This document shows positions 1 through 5,738 of a stretch of 6,383 nucleotides of DNA, piece by piece. Origin of the DNA: Lentimicrobiaceae bacterium (GTDB taxonomy: Bacteria > Bacteroidota > Bacteroidia > Bacteroidales > Lentimicrobiaceae); the NCBI GenBank assembly GCA_028697695.1, contig JAQVEI010000144.1, positions 1-6,383 of the forward strand. Reading direction: 5' to 3'. The translations under genes were made by a program, and so were the position numbers. The notes beneath the pieces are model-generated. The model was not told the origin of the DNA and did no database searches. It worked only from the letters and a program-made list of their open reading frames with translations. Every line of letters begins with the position of its first letter. Within the stretch, counting starts at the first letter, position 1.

Positions 1-54
1 ACTTTTGCTGAAATGTCGTTACGTACAAAGATTATTAAATTTTTAAGACAATAG
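1..54 (+). CDS. C-terminal tail of an upstream gene, product unknown (partial)
   Basis: Frame 1 is open from the left edge and ends in TAG at 52-54, two bases before the ATG of the deacetylase gene. It reads TFAEMSLRTKIIKFLRQ, a basic, helix-like end of the sort common at the C terminus of cytoplasmic enzymes in glycan loci. Only 17 residues are visible, so the family cannot be identified. Frame 2 is also open to base 46, so the assignment rests on the tight spacing to the next gene, which would suit an operon. A glycosyltransferase or sugar-modifying enzyme would fit the locus, but that is a guess. Confidence 0.45.
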   Translation, partial: TFAEMSLRTKIIKFLRQ

Positions 55-56
55 TT

Positions 57-731
57 ATGACTTTAGGGGATAATATTCTCATCATTGCTCCTCATCCGGA
101 TGATGAAGTTTTAGGTTGCGGCGGTATTATTGCCAGGTATGCCAGTATGGGCAAAAATGTTTACGCTTTAATTATGTCTCGTGGGGTTCCGCACCTTTAT
201 AGTGACGAAAGGGTAGCAAATGTTAGAAAAGAGGCCATTGATGCACATAAAATATTAGGTGTTACCAAAACCAGATTTTTAGATTTCCCGGCACCTGAAT
301 TTGATTTGGTTTCCATGTCAGAAGTTGCACGGGCCATTGAAAAAATTCTTCACGAATGGCAAATTCACACCTTGTTTTTGCCGCACAAGGGGGATATACA
401 TAACGATCACAGTGTAGTGTTTAAAGCAGCTATGGTCGCTGCGCGCCCCATCAATAGTTGCCCCGTAAAGGAGATCTATTGCTTCGAAACACTTTCGGAA
501 ACCGAATGGGCACATCCATTCAGCAACGACGTGTTTATTCCAAATTTCTTCGTGGACGTCACTCCATTTTTTGCAAAAAAGATAGAAGCGATGCAGTGTT
601 TCAAAAGCCAACTTAGGGAATACCCCAGTTCCCGTTCACTGGATGCGCTGGAGGCATTATCAAAATACAGGGGATCAACTGTAAGTTGTCACCATGCCGA
701 AGCTTTCATGGTGATCAGAATCATAGAATAG
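57..731 (+). CDS. PIG-L/LmbE family zinc-dependent N-deacetylase
   Basis: A 224-residue, probably cytoplasmic hydrolase of the PIG-L superfamily, whose members remove acyl groups from N-acylated amino sugars (GlcNAc-PI, mycothiol and bacillithiol precursors, glycan intermediates). The hallmark APHPDDEVLGCGG lies at residues 11-23: His13 and Asp16 are the expected zinc ligands and Asp15 the general base. HNDH at 115-118 supplies the third ligand, His118 by family analogy. The C-terminal AEAF near 214-217 is also typical. There is no signal peptide and the length is normal for the family. The ATG at 57 puts the first beta strand and metal motif directly at the N terminus, as usual for the family. 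Two bases separate it from the upstream reading frame and 17 bases from the PglC-like gene, so the three probably share a transcript. The substrate is not determined; the context suggests a nucleotide- or lipid-linked N-acetyl amino sugar. Confidence 0.88.
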   Translation: MTLGDNILIIAPHPDDEVLGCGGIIARYASMGKNVYALIMSRGVPHLYSDERVANVRKEAIDAHKILGVTKTRFLDFPAPEFDLVSMSEVARAIEKILHEWQIHTLFLPHKGDIHNDHSVVFKAAMVAARPINSCPVKEIYCFETLSETEWAHPFSNDVFIPNFFVDVTPFFAKKIEAMQCFKSQLREYPSSRSLDALEALSKYRGSTVSCHHAEAFMVIRIIE

Positions 732-748
732 AAAATTCAATCTGACTG

Positions 749-1369
749 ATGAACTCTTTTTACTACCGGTTTGCAAAAAGATATTTGGATATATTCTTAG
801 CTCTTAGCGCCCTCATTGTTTTTTCGCCACTGTTTATAGTTCTTACTATTCTGCTGGGCATCAAATTTGGCGGAAGTCCTTTTTTCAGGCAGGAGAGACC
901 AGGGAAAAATACTAAAATCTTTAAATTAATAAAGTTTAAAACGCTAGACGACAAAACTGATAAAAAAGGAAATCTATTGCCTGACGAGCAGCGTATAACT
1001 AAAATTGGCAGGTTTATCAGATCGACTTCTCTTGACGAATTACCTCAACTGCTGAATATTTTAAATGGCGATATGAGTATAGTGGGGCCAAGGCCATTGC
1101 TGGTTAAATACCTGCCATATTATAACGAGACTCAGGCCCGCCGTCACCTTGTATCTCCGGGTATTACCGGATGGGCACAGGTGAATGGCCGCAATAATCT
1201 TAGCTGGGAAGAAAAGTTTGAATACGATGTCTATTATGTGGATCATATAAGCTTTTTTTTCGACGTTAAAATTATCTTCTTAACCGTTAAAAAGGTGATT
1301 TTAAGGGAAGGCGTAAATCAGGAAGGCGAAGTTACTGTAAAAGCATTCGAAGGGAATGAACAGGAATAA
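749..1369 (+). CDS. pglC: PglC-like monotopic phosphoglycosyl transferase (glycan initiation)
   Basis: This enzyme transfers a sugar 1-phosphate from a UDP-sugar to undecaprenyl phosphate at the cytoplasmic membrane face, the first membrane step of glycan assembly. The 206-residue length matches the minimal catalytic form exemplified by Campylobacter PglC (UDP-diNAc-bacillosamine), without the extra N-terminal domains of WbaP/WcaJ. Visible features are a hydrophobic re-entrant helix at about 13-36, the FFRQERPGK segment at 45-53, the catalytic Asp-Glu dyad in SLDELPQ (Asp96, Glu97), VGPRPLL at 112-118 and PGITGWAQVNGRN at 137-149. The C-terminal GVNQEGEVTVKAF stretch also resembles PglC. KFKT at 62-65 replaces the commoner KFRT. 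The PglC subtype is well supported, but the actual sugar substrate is inferred; diNAc-bacillosamine or a related di-N-acyl 6-deoxy sugar would fit. A T8 tract at 1253-1260 falls inside the gene. Confidence 0.88.
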   Translation: MNSFYYRFAKRYLDIFLALSALIVFSPLFIVLTILLGIKFGGSPFFRQERPGKNTKIFKLIKFKTLDDKTDKKGNLLPDEQRITKIGRFIRSTSLDELPQLLNILNGDMSIVGPRPLLVKYLPYYNETQARRHLVSPGITGWAQVNGRNNLSWEEKFEYDVYYVDHISFFFDVKIIFLTVKKVILREGVNQEGEVTVKAFEGNEQE

Positions 1370-1481
1370 ATGCCGATGGTTATATAAAGTAAGCTCAGAT
1401 TGAAATAAGCCAATCATGATGGTCTCAAGTTTTTCCTATTAAAATGACTTTTGTTTTTTGGAACCGGTCAATAAAAGATAG

Positions 1482-1500
1482 AAAAACTGCCTGAGTTTTT
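1482..1500. terminator. Possible weak A/T-rich hairpin in the intergenic gap
   Basis: The arms AAAAACT (1482-1488) and AGTTTTT (1494-1500) are perfectly complementary around a five-base loop (GCCTG). The right arm ends in five T residues. The position, after the PglC-like gene and before the promoter-like site of the ACP gene, suits a terminator. However, the stem has one G-C pair in seven and no separate U tract beyond the arm, so it would be weak and could have formed by chance in A/T-rich DNA. Confidence 0.3.
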
Positions 1501-1512
1501 ACACGCTTGCGG

Positions 1513-1541
1513 TTGAATTGTAAATTAATTTTTTTATCTTC
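1513..1541 (+). promoter_or_regulatory. Putative Bacteroidota-type promoter for the ACP-led operon
   Basis: A TTG at 1513-1515 is followed after 19 bases by TATCTTC at 1535-1541, close to the Bacteroidota primary sigma pattern of a -33 TTG-type box and a -7 TAnnTTTG box. The -7 match is imperfect at its last two bases (C and A instead of T and G). The spacer is strongly A/T-rich. Transcription would begin a few bases after 1541, leaving a short leader before the ACP start codon at 1560. It is the only plausible promoter I see and sits in the only long gap, which supports the call. Activity is inferred. Confidence 0.5.
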
Positions 1542-1559
1542 ACCATTAAATTATTTATT

Positions 1560-1781
1560 ATGGACTCAAAATTTTTAGATCAACTCACAGAACTCCTCGA
1601 AATGGAAACTCCGGTAAAGCCGGCAGATAAATTTCGCGATTATGAAAACTGGGATTCTCTGGCTTATTTATCGCTTATATCATTTGTTGATGAGGAGTAT
1701 GGTATTGTAATACCGCGCGATGATTTTGGTAAGATGAATACAGTACAGGATATTATCGATTTTATAAAAAACAACTCCTAA
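1560..1781 (+). CDS. Discrete acyl carrier protein
   Basis: A 73-residue acidic protein with the helical layout of a stand-alone ACP. The motif YENWDSLAYLSLI at 28-40 contains Ser33, expected to carry the 4'-phosphopantetheine arm, in the invariant Asp-Ser-Leu context. The C-terminal helix (TVQDIIDFIK, 61-70) is typical. It is slightly shorter than housekeeping AcpP (about 78 residues) and lacks AcpP's usual GADSLD context, which points to a specialised carrier rather than the fatty-acid synthase ACP. It is the first gene after the promoter-like site and lies 10 bases upstream of the KASIII gene, so it probably carries the chain made by that enzyme and the following SDR. No phosphopantetheinyl transferase is visible, so activation must come from elsewhere. 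A carrier for D-alanine or aminoacyl groups is an alternative, but the KASIII neighbour makes an acyl role more likely. Confidence 0.9.
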   Translation: MDSKFLDQLTELLEMETPVKPADKFRDYENWDSLAYLSLISFVDEEYGIVIPRDDFGKMNTVQDIIDFIKNNS

Positions 1782-1791
1782 ATTTTACAAA

Positions 1792-2847
1792 ATGGCTGTT
1801 TTTAAATATCGGGGTATTGGGATTTCAGGCATGGCGGGTGCTGTGCCCAAGGAGGTATACAATAACTATACGGATAATCCCAATTTTAGTTTGGAGGATG
1901 CCAAAGCAATCGTGGATAAAACCGGGATTTTTGAAAGACGCATTGCCCGGCCCGAAACCTGTGCTTCTGATCTGGCTTACGCGGCAGCCACTCAATTGTT
2001 TTCTTCCGGAAAGTTTGAAAAAGAACATACCGATGCTCTTATTTTTGTAAGCCAGACACCCGATTACCGCATGCCTGCCACTGGCATTTTAATGCAGGCG
2101 CGCCTCAATTTGCCTAAATCGTGTGCTGCGTTCGACGTAAACCTTGGATGCTCCGGATTTGTGTATGGGCTCAACCTGGCCTATAGCCTGGCTTCGCAGG
2201 AAGGCATACGTAATGTAATGCTGATAAATGCAGAAACCCGTTCAAAGGTATATTCCTTTAAAGACCGGCAGACCGGCTTCCTCTTTGGTGATGCAGCAAC
2301 AGCATTTATTATTTCCAAAAATTCTTCCCTCGGCTCAAGTGTGTTTAAACTGGATTCGGATGGTGAAAAAGGAAATTACATCATGGCAAAATCCGGTGGA
2401 TACCGCAACCCCAGTACGCAAGACTCCTTTATCGAAAAACAACAGCCTGATGGTGGGTTTCATAGCGATGAGCAAGGTTATATGGATGGAGCCGGTGTAT
2501 TTGAATTTGTTATTACCCAGGTTCCGCGATCAATTAAGGACACTCTTGCTCTGGCTGAAACTGAACGGGAAAAGATAGATTATTTCGTTTTTCATCAGGC
2601 CAACCGGTTTATGAACGACCATCTTATACGAAAACTCAAACTGGAACCTGAAAAAGTTCCCTATTGTCTGCATCGTTTTGGGAATACCAGTTCTGTATCC
2701 ATTCCCCTTACCATGGTTTCTGAGCTAAGTGATAAGTTGAATCAAACCAAAAACCTGCTTATCTCTGGTTTTGGCGTTGGCCTGTCATTGGGCTCTGCCG
2801 TTATTCCCGTGCATAGCCCGGAAGTACTGCCTCTCATTGAAATATAA
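1792..2847 (+). CDS. 3-oxoacyl-ACP synthase III (KASIII/FabH-like)
   Basis: A thiolase-fold condensing enzyme expected to join an acyl-CoA starter with malonyl-ACP to give a 3-oxoacyl-ACP in the cytoplasm. The complete KASIII triad is visible: Cys120 in DVNLGCSGFVYGL, His268 in VFHQANRFM and Asn298 in RFGNTSSVS. TGIFERR at 44-50 matches the FabH TGI..R segment, and GFGVGLSLGS at 326-335 is the C-terminal glycine-rich loop. At 351 residues it is longer than FabH (about 317-330). The extra length lies largely between Cys and His, around residues 200-230, and may alter the acyl pocket or ACP docking. The nearby dedicated ACP and ketoreductase argue for a specialised product rather than bulk fatty-acid initiation, so I do not assign fabH. 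The start has 10 bases between the ACP stop and the ATG and leads straight into the first strand (YRGIGISGM). Confidence 0.9.
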   Translation: MAVFKYRGIGISGMAGAVPKEVYNNYTDNPNFSLEDAKAIVDKTGIFERRIARPETCASDLAYAAATQLFSSGKFEKEHTDALIFVSQTPDYRMPATGILMQARLNLPKSCAAFDVNLGCSGFVYGLNLAYSLASQEGIRNVMLINAETRSKVYSFKDRQTGFLFGDAATAFIISKNSSLGSSVFKLDSDGEKGNYIMAKSGGYRNPSTQDSFIEKQQPDGGFHSDEQGYMDGAGVFEFVITQVPRSIKDTLALAETEREKIDYFVFHQANRFMNDHLIRKLKLEPEKVPYCLHRFGNTSSVSIPLTMVSELSDKLNQTKNLLISGFGVGLSLGSAVIPVHSPEVLPLIEI

Positions 2848-2848
2848 C

Positions 2849-3610
2849 ATGGATCATCCTTTTTTGCTTCATCAAAAAGTAATTATGGTTACCGGTGCCT
2901 CCTCCGGTATCGGTCGGCAGACTGCTATCTCATGCAGTAAAGCCGGAGCCAGGGTTATACTGCTGGGCCGGGATGCCAGTCGGCTTGAGGAAACATTATC
3001 GGCCATGGATAATCCTGAAATCCATCTGATGTATGCACTTGATCTTGTGCAATTTGAAGAAGTTTCAGCAATGGTGGAGGAGGCAGCCCATAAAATGGGG
3101 CCATTTCATGGTTTGGTAAATGCCGCGGGCATATCTACAACACTGCCGCTGAAATTGCTGTCTGCCGAAAAAATGGACCATTTCTTTAAAACCAATGTTC
3201 ACACAACCATTCAGCTAACCCGATTTTTTACCAGGCATTCGGATAAGCAAAGCGGGGCAAGCATTGTTTTTCTCGCCTCTGTTATGGGCATGGCAGGCGA
3301 AATGGGCAAAACCATATACAGTCTTACAAAGGGCGCCCTGATATCTGGTGTAAGATCCCTGGCATTGGAACTTGCCCCACGCAACATACGGGTGAATGCG
3401 GTGTCACCGGGGGTAGTTCTTACACCTATGTCGCAAAATGCAATTTACAGCCAGGATGAAGAGTCACTCAACCGGGTTAAAAGCCTTCATCCATTAGGGT
3501 TGGGCAAGCCGGAAGATGTGGCCAATGCCTGTATCTTTTTGCTTTCTGATGCAGCAGGCTGGATTACAGGCACTAATCTGGTGGTTGATGGCGGTTATAC
3601 CGCCAGATAA
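2849..3610 (+). CDS. SDR-family ketoreductase, FabG-like 3-oxoacyl-ACP reductase
   Basis: A 253-residue classical short-chain dehydrogenase/reductase. It shows the nucleotide-binding TGASSGIG (15-22), an Arg after the second strand (GR at 40-41) favouring NADPH, Asp65 near the adenine, NAAG (91-94), Asn116, and the catalytic Ser144, Tyr157 and Lys161 (YSLTK). RVNAVSPGVVLTPM (181-194) and VVDGGY (245-250) complete the fold. The frame is open upstream to an ATG at 2771, but that start adds 26 residues, overlaps the KASIII gene and precedes the normal N terminus. The ATG at 2849, one base after the KASIII stop, is preferred. Position after the ACP and KASIII genes suggests it reduces their 3-oxoacyl-ACP to a 3-hydroxyacyl-ACP. 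With no dehydratase beside it, the hydroxyl may be kept. Reduction of a keto-sugar is an alternative, but extended SDRs usually do that. Confidence 0.88.
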   Translation: MDHPFLLHQKVIMVTGASSGIGRQTAISCSKAGARVILLGRDASRLEETLSAMDNPEIHLMYALDLVQFEEVSAMVEEAAHKMGPFHGLVNAAGISTTLPLKLLSAEKMDHFFKTNVHTTIQLTRFFTRHSDKQSGASIVFLASVMGMAGEMGKTIYSLTKGALISGVRSLALELAPRNIRVNAVSPGVVLTPMSQNAIYSQDEESLNRVKSLHPLGLGKPEDVANACIFLLSDAAGWITGTNLVVDGGYTAR

Positions 3611-3641
3611 TACTCAATGAGAATTTTTTATTATTTTTTCT

Positions 3642-4292
3642 ATGACTGAAGTTATTATTGTTGGTTCGGGTGGACATGGAGCCGAACTGGATGAATACAT
3701 TAGCTATGCCAATCATCTGAATGCGGATGTAAAACTAAAAGTGATTGGTTTCCTTGACGATAATCCCGCGAACTATGCCAGTTATTCGCTCTCTGCTCCT
3801 TTGCTGGGTGGAGTGCGCGATCATGCGGTAAGAAAGGATTGTCAGTATATAATGGGAATTGCCAACCTGCTTTATCGAAAACGATTTGTAGAACAATATC
3901 AGGCACAGGGCGCCATTTTTGCCAGACTCATACACCCGGCAGCTTATCTGTCGCCATCGGCAACTGTTGGTGAGGGAGTGGTAATAGGCCCAATGGCCAA
4001 TATCGGCCCCAATGTTAAAATAGGCGATTTTACCCTTATCAACTCGCGCTGTAGCCTGGGACACGATACACATCTGGGAAAGTATAATTTTATTAGCCCG
4101 AATGTGTGCTTTTCCGGATTTACAAGCATCGGAGATGAAAATCTATTTGGCATCAACAGTGCAACCATACCCACGATAAAAGTTGGAAATCGCAATAAAA
4201 TTGCAGCGGGCATGGTGCTCGACAAAAATGTGGGTGACGACACTGTAGTGTTTTACAGATTTAAAGAGAAGGTAATTGCCGTACCTCAATAA
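3642..4292 (+). CDS. NeuD/PglD-type sugar O/N-acyltransferase (left-handed beta-helix)
   Basis: A 216-residue cytoplasmic transferase of the family that acylates nucleotide-linked amino sugars (PglD makes UDP-diNAc-bacillosamine; NeuD acetylates sialic acid). The N-terminal Rossmann-like domain has GSGGHG at 8-13 and FLDD at 37-40, which contact the sugar nucleotide in PglD. From about 98 onward runs a hexapeptide-repeat beta helix with recurring small-hydrophobic-glycine turns (SATVGEGVVIG, NVKIGDF, THLGKYNF, TSIGDENLFG). His141 in LGHD corresponds by position to the catalytic His of PglD. Members normally use acetyl-CoA, but here the gene directly follows ACP, KASIII and SDR genes, so a 3-hydroxyacyl donor is plausible. 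The gap before it is 31 A/T-rich bases and the gap after it six bases. Acceptor and donor are inferred; the family call is firm. Confidence 0.88.
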   Translation: MTEVIIVGSGGHGAELDEYISYANHLNADVKLKVIGFLDDNPANYASYSLSAPLLGGVRDHAVRKDCQYIMGIANLLYRKRFVEQYQAQGAIFARLIHPAAYLSPSATVGEGVVIGPMANIGPNVKIGDFTLINSRCSLGHDTHLGKYNFISPNVCFSGFTSIGDENLFGINSATIPTIKVGNRNKIAAGMVLDKNVGDDTVVFYRFKEKVIAVPQ

Positions 4293-4298
4293 TCAAAC

Positions 4299-5063
4299 AT
4301 GAACAATATCAACATACCGCCAATAGTGCTCAACAAACTTGAAGTTGAATCCAAACTGCTGGGTTATCCGGTATTTTCGATAGAAGCCAACACCCCACCA
4401 GCTGCATTCGCTCAGTATGAACCGGATTTTATTCGCGAACAACAGCCGGGATATACACAGGTGTTAATAAACTCCGACGAATTGAAAAACATTGGTGATT
4501 ACGAAGATCTGGGATTCAGATTTGTCGAATTCAGATTATTCAAACACCTTCGTACCAGTAAACTCACGGCTTCTTCCAGGTCGTACTTCCCTTACCGCAT
4601 TGAACTTATTGCCGGAGATGAATATTTGAACCAGGCTGTTGCGATGATGTATGCCCACGAATGCGATGATCGGTTCAGCATTGATCCGTACATACCGGAA
4701 GCGATGGCGAAAAAGCGGCTGGAGCTATACATACGGCGCTCATTCAGGCGGTTTCCTGCCGAATTTGTACTTGGCCTCATCAATCATCATACCGGCGAAT
4801 TGGTCGCCTTTAGGACCGGAAAGTATAAAAGTAAGCAACACGTGTTGTATTTTTACAGTTACGTATCGAATTCGTACGACCAGCATGCCTTTAGTGTTAT
4901 GCTCGAAACGGCAGTGGTTGAGTATCTTTTGGCACAAAAAGTGAGTCATATCGAAGCAGTCAGCAGTGGATTGAATGTAGCTGAAATCAACGAATCCATT
5001 CATAATTATGGATATGTAGTCGATAAAACCATGGTACTGCTCAGAAAAATTTACCCCTCTTAA
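4299..5063 (+). CDS. Divergent GNAT-like acyltransferase, WecD/RffC-like
   Basis: A 254-residue soluble protein that I assign tentatively to the GNAT superfamily. Similarity is to WecD/RffC, which N-acetylates dTDP-4-amino-4,6-dideoxy-galactose. The N-terminal EVESKLLGYPVFSI (15-28) resembles the WDS.(F/L)GY.V segment of that family, LGFRFVE (71-77) follows in the usual place, and RFSIDPYIPEAMAKKRLELYIRRSF (125-149) matches the RF..D....A..LY..W...S region, with Tyr/Ile replacing the Trp. The C-terminal EINESIHNYGYVVDKTMVLLRK (229-250) is laid out like the GNAT N...Y...GF end. The acetyl-CoA loop (Q/R)xxGx(G/A) is not obvious in 175-200, so donor binding may differ from acetyl-CoA. It begins six bases after the NeuD/PglD-type gene and ends three bases before the DUF218 gene. 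It could transfer the acyl group built by the upstream ACP line, leaving the NeuD-like protein for another position. Confidence 0.55.
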   Translation: MNNINIPPIVLNKLEVESKLLGYPVFSIEANTPPAAFAQYEPDFIREQQPGYTQVLINSDELKNIGDYEDLGFRFVEFRLFKHLRTSKLTASSRSYFPYRIELIAGDEYLNQAVAMMYAHECDDRFSIDPYIPEAMAKKRLELYIRRSFRRFPAEFVLGLINHHTGELVAFRTGKYKSKQHVLYFYSYVSNSYDQHAFSVMLETAVVEYLLAQKVSHIEAVSSGLNVAEINESIHNYGYVVDKTMVLLRKIYPS

Positions 5064-5066
5064 AAG

Positions 5067-5723
5067 ATGCATGTTTGGTGCCTGAAGTTAAAATTAAACC
5101 GGGTTATTCCGGTGATAAGTATTGCGGCTGCAGTTTTTTTTCTGATTTGGCTTTTTGCGAATGCTGGAAATTATCTGGTTAAAAAAGATCAACTTATCAA
5201 AGCGGATGCACTGGTAGTACTTATGGGCTCAACTGCCGATCGTGCACTACAAACCGCCGATTTATTCATTCAGCAGTGGGCTCCCAAAGTTTTACTCGTG
5301 GAAGAGAGCATGCAAGGTATGGAAGCCTTAAGAAAAAAAGGAATTCACCTGCAAACCAACTCCGACCGGTTTGTTGAAGCTTTAATTAAACTGGGCATCT
5401 CAAATGAGGTGATCATTAAAATACCGGGCCCGGCCCGAAGTACACAAGACGAAGCACGGCTGATAAGGAATTTTTTGATGAATAACCCGGAACTGGATAC
5501 ACTAATTGTGATAAGTTCATCTCCACATACCCGAAGGGCCTCCATGATATTTAAGAAGGCGCTGAAAAACAAAACCCGCGACTTTAATGTTATGGTTTAT
5601 CCAAGCCGTTATACTTCATATAACCCGCGTGGATGGTGGAAAAAAAAAGAAGATATTCAATATACGCTCAGTGAATACCTGAAGATTTTAAATTTTCAGC
5701 TTTTAGAACAATTTAATCTATAA
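5067..5723 (+). CDS. DUF218 (SanA/ElyC/YdcF) family protein with N-terminal membrane anchor
   Basis: A 218-residue protein with one hydrophobic segment at about 13-31, preceded by basic residues, which should anchor it in the inner membrane with the main domain outside the cytoplasm. The DUF218 fold spans about 46-205: ADALVVLMGSTADRALQTADLF (46-67) with its glycine and arginine, the STQDEARLI segment (125-133), and VISSSPHTRRASMIFKK (148-164) with the conserved H-x-R-R pair. Relatives include ElyC, linked to envelope polysaccharide and peptidoglycan balance and the undecaprenyl carrier, and SanA, linked to the vancomycin barrier; their exact chemistry is unsettled. Its place between acyltransferase and phosphoglycosyl transferase genes suggests a part in polymer export or lipid-carrier handling, which is inference. 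An A9 tract at 5640-5648 encodes part of WWKKKED and is a possible slippage site. Confidence 0.8.
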   Translation: MHVWCLKLKLNRVIPVISIAAAVFFLIWLFANAGNYLVKKDQLIKADALVVLMGSTADRALQTADLFIQQWAPKVLLVEESMQGMEALRKKGIHLQTNSDRFVEALIKLGISNEVIIKIPGPARSTQDEARLIRNFLMNNPELDTLIVISSSPHTRRASMIFKKALKNKTRDFNVMVYPSRYTSYNPRGWWKKKEDIQYTLSEYLKILNFQLLEQFNL

Positions 5724-5738
5724 TGTTACTGGTTCTTT

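Noticed and set aside
318..611. 97-codon minus-strand open frame
   Set aside because: Antisense to the PIG-L gene, which carries complete catalytic motifs; no supporting features.
1253..1260. T8 tract in the PglC-like gene as a phase-variation switch
   Set aside because: It encodes a Phe run in a normally hydrophobic part of the protein, is short, and is isolated; nothing else suggests slippage control.
1370..1559. Small gene, riboswitch or RNA gene in the intergenic gap
   Set aside because: No convincing frame, conserved aptamer-like pairing or tRNA-like fold is visible; only the weak hairpin and promoter-like site could be supported.
2228..2578. 116-codon alternate + frame within the KASIII gene
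   Set aside because: The KASIII frame holds the conserved triad across this stretch; the alternate frame has low-complexity, non-protein-like composition.
2771..2848. Upstream in-frame ATG extending the SDR by 26 residues
   Set aside because: The extension overlaps the conserved glycine-rich C terminus of the KASIII gene, does not resemble an SDR N terminus, and the ATG at 2849 sits one base after the KASIII stop and gives normal family length.
3735..4243. Overlapping minus-strand open frames of 99 and 112 codons
   Set aside because: They lie opposite the clear NeuD/PglD-type gene, overlap one another and lack motifs; they are shadow frames.
4740..5072. 110-codon open frame on the minus strand
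   Set aside because: It is antisense to the GNAT-like gene, whose translation shows family-like motifs, and its own product shows no recognisable domain.
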